Origin: DASVSE01 sp036399715 | GTDB lineage: Bacteria; Bacteroidota; Rhodothermia; Rhodothermales; Rubricoccaceae | Assembly: GCA_036399715.1 (NCBI GenBank) | Contig: DASWMO010000080.1 | Span: 1 to 7,224 of the forward strand | DNA length: 7,224 nucleotides | Direction: 5' to 3' | In this document: positions 4,791 to 7,224 of the stretch, one piece after another | Layout: the number at the start of each line of letters is the position of its first letter | Position numbering within the stretch: the first letter of the stretch is position 1 | Position numbers and translations under genes: made by a program | Notes under the pieces: generated by a model | What the model saw: only the letters and a program-made list of their open reading frames with translations | What the model was told of the DNA's origin: nothing | Databases searched by the model: none

Positions 4791-6290
4791 ATGAATGCCA
4801 CGACCGCGCTCGCTCTTGCAGCGATCATTGCTTTCCCTTTCACGACACAGGCACAGCCAGAGTCCCAGGCTCCGATGCCTCGGTCTGGCGCTGACGTGGT
4901 CGAGTTCATCGCAGCGCTCGACCGGCGGATTCCAGAGTGGTTGGAAGAGCTCAGCGTACCGGGGGCTGCGGTCGCCGTCATCGAGGGCGGCGAGGTCGTC
5001 CACCTCCGGGGCTACGGCCTCGCCGATGTCGCCCGCGCCGCCCCGGTCACGCCCCAGACCGGGTTCAACGTCGGCTCCATCTCGAAGGCCGTGACGGCGT
5101 GGGGGGTCCTGAGGCTCGTCGAACAGGGACGCCTCGACCTCGACGCCCCCGTCGAGCGCTACCTCACGCGCTGGCACCTCCCGCCCTCCGAGTTCGACGT
5201 CTCCGGGGTCACCGTCCGCCGCCTTCTCAGCCACACCGCCGGGCTCTCCCTCGGGGGGTACCGCGGCTGGGCCGACCCGGACTCCGTCCCGACGCTGGAG
5301 CAGTCGCTCTCGGGGAGGACCAACGGGGCTGGCGACGTGCGCCTCGTCGCGGCACCGGGCTCCCGGTGGGACTACTCGGGCGGGGGGTATACCCTGCTCC
5401 AACTCCTCGTCGAGGAGGTCACGGGACGCCCGTTTGCCGACTACATGCGCGACGAGGTGCTCGTCCCATTCGGAATGACCCGGAGCACCTTCGCACTCAC
5501 CCCGGACATCCTCGCCGCGGCGGCGCGGCCGTACGACGAGCTCGCCGAGGAGATGGCCCCACCCCGGTTCGCCGAACTCGCGGCCGCCGGGCTGTACACG
5601 ACCCCGGAGGATCTGGCCCGGTTCGCGCTCGCGCTCCTCCCTGGCGGAGGGGGCGGTGTGCTCCGCCCGGCGACCGTCGACACGATGCTCGCTGTAGTCC
5701 CGGGCACAGAGGGGAACTGGGCGCTCGGCCACTCGGTCGTGGAGTTCCCCGACGGCCAGCGGCGCGTCGGCCACGGAGGCGGCAACCCGGGCTGGCAGGC
5801 CAACGTGTGGGCCGGCCGGGACGCCCGCGACGGCCTCGTTGTCGTCACGAACGCATCGGACGGGTGGAACGTGGTGAACCAGGTGGTTGCCGAGTGGATC
5901 AATTGGAAGAGCGGGACCGCCCGGCCAATCCGAAAGTCGGTCGCGACCGCGCTCATAGGCGCGCTCCACGAGGGTGGGGCAGCGGCTGCGACGGCTCGGT
6001 ACGCGGCCCTCAAGGCAGACCGCCGCGACGAGTACGTCTTCGACGAGGGAGAGCTGAACCGGCTCGGGTACGCTCTGCTCCACAAGGGCCGTGTGGCAGA
6101 CGCCATCACCCTTTTCGAACTGAACGCCCAGGAGTACCCGGAGGCCTGGAACCCGTACGACAGCCTCGGCGACGCATATATGGAAGCAGGCGACACGGAA
6201 GCCGCAATCCGTTCTTACCAGCGGTCACTGGAACTCAACCCTGAGAATGAGAACGCGAAGCGGAACCTGCGAATCTTGGCCGAGAGGTGA
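4791..6290 (+). CDS. Secreted serine hydrolase (class C beta-lactamase/DD-peptidase fold) with C-terminal TPRs
   Basis: 499 residues. Residues 1-22 are a Sec signal (ALALAAIIAFPFTTQAQ in part), so the enzyme acts outside the inner membrane. The hydrolase domain spans about 35-375: the nucleophile motif SxxK is S96-I-S-K99, the second motif is Y195-S-G197 (YSGGGY, where YxN is usual), and the KTG-box equivalent is H328-G-G (GHGGGNPGW). This fold covers DD-peptidases, esterases and beta-lactamases acting through an acyl-serine; substrate cannot be told. From about 422 come TPR helices, the clearest being AWNPYDSLGDAYMEAGDTEAAIRSYQ (in part) to NPENENAKRNL. The same fusion is common in Bacteroidota. 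No good Shine-Dalgarno. It converges on the truncated DUF5694 gene with 12 bases between. Confidence 0.92.
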   Translation: MNATTALALAAIIAFPFTTQAQPESQAPMPRSGADVVEFIAALDRRIPEWLEELSVPGAAVAVIEGGEVVHLRGYGLADVARAAPVTPQTGFNVGSISKAVTAWGVLRLVEQGRLDLDAPVERYLTRWHLPPSEFDVSGVTVRRLLSHTAGLSLGGYRGWADPDSVPTLEQSLSGRTNGAGDVRLVAAPGSRWDYSGGGYTLLQLLVEEVTGRPFADYMRDEVLVPFGMTRSTFALTPDILAAAARPYDELAEEMAPPRFAELAAAGLYTTPEDLARFALALLPGGGGGVLRPATVDTMLAVVPGTEGNWALGHSVVEFPDGQRRVGHGGGNPGWQANVWAGRDARDGLVVVTNASDGWNVVNQVVAEWINWKSGTARPIRKSVATALIGALHEGGAAAATARYAALKADRRDEYVFDEGELNRLGYALLHKGRVADAITLFELNAQEYPEAWNPYDSLGDAYMEAGDTEAAIRSYQRSLELNPENENAKRNLRILAER

Positions 6291-6302
6291 CGCCGCTTGC
6301 GC

Positions 6303-6647
6303 TCAGAGGTACTCCGACACTGCGGCCACCCGGAAGTTGAAATTCGACTGGAATAGCTGCCGGAGGGGCTCGACGTGGTCCGCCCCGATGAACACGACGA
6401 GCCGGTCCCGCCCCGCGTAGTCGGTCCGGGCCAGCACCTCCCGGTAGATCTTGACGTTCCGGGTCAGCCACGCCCCGACGAGGTCGGCCCCGACCTCGTT
6501 GTCCTGCTCGTCGAAGTCGTTGCCCGAGACGATCCCGACCCGGGCCAGCCGGTTGACGTACCCGTCGTACATCGCCGCCTGGTACTCCGGAGAGCTCATC
6601 CCCCTCAGGACATCCCCGATCGGGGCCCGGGCGAGTAAGTTGAGCAT
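6303..6647 (-). pseudogene. 5'-truncated DUF5694-type gene (C-terminal part only)
   Basis: Residues from the ATG at 6647 match the C-terminal third of the DUF5694 (TraB-like) family: VLRGMSSPEYQAAMYDGYVNRLARVG (in part), EVGADLVGAWLTRNVKIYREVL, RDRLVVFIGADHVEPLRQLF and the terminal SEYL. Family members are normally well over 200 residues with a signal and an N-terminal GTFHF-type block, none of which is present. The open frame extends to 6722, but those first 25 codons are hairpin-repeat sequence. The gene therefore appears to have lost its front half at the repeat. It might still express a fragment. The stop is 12 bases from the convergent hydrolase gene. Confidence 0.7.
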
Positions 6648-6663
6648 GGCACTGTCCCACCGC

Positions 6664-6790
6664 CCCTGATGGGGTTTAGCAGCGGCCTTCCTGACCTGTG
6701 GGGGACAAGACGGCCGCTGCAACGTCGGGGCGAGAGCCTAACGCAGTCGGGGTGCCGGACGCCAGCCCTCAACCTCGTCGGGGCGCGGTT
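6664..6790 (+). repeat. Hairpin repeat copy 3, long form
   Basis: A small hairpin CCCCTGATGGGG (6663-6674) is followed by the stem GCAGCGGCCTTC (6679-6690) / GACGGCCGCTGC (6709-6720), 11 of 12, around CTGACCTGTGGGGGACAA. Then comes the tail shared with copy 2 (CCTAACGCAGTCGGGGTGCC to CTCGTC at 6774-6779). It lies between the truncated DUF5694 gene and the histidine kinase, in the same orientation as copy 2. Confidence 0.7.
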
Positions 6791-6834
6791 GACCTCGTGC
6801 GGCTGGCAATTGAGGTGTTGACCCAGGGCCGGGG

Positions 6835-7224
6835 TCATGGTGCCGGAAGCCGGACCGTGAACACGCTCCCGACCCCCTTCTCACTCGTCACCGAGATCGA
6901 CCCGCCCATCAGCTCCACCAGGCCCCGCGTGATCGTCAGACCGAGACCGCTGCCCTCGAACCGCCGCGCCGCGCCCGTGCTCTCCTGCTCGAAGTCGTCG
7001 AACACCCGCGGCAGGAACGACGCCTCGATCCCGACGCCCGTGTCCGATACGCGCAGCCACGCGCTCCCGCCCTCGGCCCAGATCTCGACGGCGACCGTGC
7101 CGCGCTCGGTGAACTTGATCGCGTTGCCGACGAGGTTCGTCAGCACGCGCGCCAGCGCCGGCCGGTCGGCACGCACGGCCGTCGGGGGACCGGTGAGGGT
7201 GAACGCGAGGCCGTTGACGCGCGC
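6835..7224 (-). CDS. Sensor histidine kinase, C-terminal ATPase domain (5' end off the window)
   Basis: The frame is open from the right edge to TGA 6837-6835: 129 visible residues, all of one HATPase_c domain. The boxes appear in order: N box NLVGNAIKFTERG (N30-N34 of the visible part), G1 DTGVGI (61-66), F box FDDFEQ (75-80), G2 GSGLGL (91-96), and the closing strand GSVFTVRLP. This domain binds ATP and phosphorylates a histidine in the dimerisation domain, which lies upstream, outside the window. The protein ends right after the ATPase domain, so no receiver follows. The sequence style resembles PAS-containing or hybrid-type kinases. Partner regulator and signal cannot be seen. Confidence 0.93.
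   Translation of the reverse strand, partial: ARVNGLAFTLTGPPTAVRADRPALARVLTNLVGNAIKFTERGTVAVEIWAEGGSAWLRVSDTGVGIEASFLPRVFDDFEQESTGAARRFEGSGLGLTITRGLVELMGGSISVTSEKGVGSVFTVRLPAP

Noticed and set aside
4770..6083. 437-residue minus-strand open frame
   Set aside because: Antisense shadow of the serine hydrolase gene; Arg/Gly/Val-rich, no recognisable motif. The plus-strand 435-residue frame at 4937-6244 is likewise a shadow.
6736..6742. GCCTAAC / GTTAGGC, a perfect attC core box, inside hairpin repeat copy 3
   Set aside because: The corresponding position in copy 2 is ACCTAGAC, so the box is not conserved, and the surrounding arms do not fold like the attC-like sites at 726 and 2525.
1..7224. 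CRISPR array, tRNA, rRNA or phage structural genes
   Set aside because: No regularly spaced short repeats, cloverleaf with CCA end, or rRNA-like stretch was seen on either strand.

Overview
The window is very GC-rich, with strongly G/C-biased third codon positions. The protein families are ones typical of the Bacteroidota sphere: a DUF5694-type C-terminus, a small NTF2-like lipoprotein ending in the FSHCG...DAFQL...GC pattern, a serine hydrolase fused to TPRs, and Sec signals ending in AQ. Few genes have a clear Shine-Dalgarno. Together these suggest a high-GC Rhodothermota-like marine bacterium (Rhodothermales/Rubricoccaceae type). This is inference from style, not a database match.

Left part (1-4165, minus strand). 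Bases 1-700 encode a secreted HExxH metallopeptidase, cut by the left edge. Bases 2164-2502 encode a small GIY-YIG-like protein. Bases 2663-3741 hold a tight chain of four small reading frames joined by GTGA overlaps: mini-membrane protein, NTF2-like lipoprotein, second mini-membrane protein, and a frameshifted unknown protein. Bases 3889-4113 encode a 74-aa unknown protein. Between these genes lie two related imperfect inverted repeats (726-817 and 2525-2647). They look like integron attC recombination sites: AAC...GTT ends, a stem with unpaired bases on one arm, and a position just after a stop codon. The 11 bases that begin the GIY-YIG segment are the exact reverse complement of the 11 bases that begin the inverted repeat at its end, as expected for a mobile gene cassette of about 0.47 kb. 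No integrase is visible, so this would be an interior piece of an array or an integrase-less cluster. An intact IS481-family element (826-2149, plus strand) sits between the GIY-YIG stop codon and its attC-like site.

Middle (4114-4790). No credible gene. This stretch holds three copies of a GC-rich hairpin repeat whose loop keeps GTGGTGG or a close variant, one of them inverted.

Right part (4791-7224). A secreted class C beta-lactamase-like serine hydrolase with C-terminal TPRs (plus) converges on a 5'-truncated DUF5694-type gene (minus). The pair is flanked by directly repeated long copies of the hairpin element. At the right edge is the ATPase end of a sensor histidine kinase (minus), cut by the window.

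The genes do not form one pathway. The window reads as accessory DNA: cassette-like minus-strand units, an insertion sequence, dispersed hairpin repeats and at least two damaged genes.
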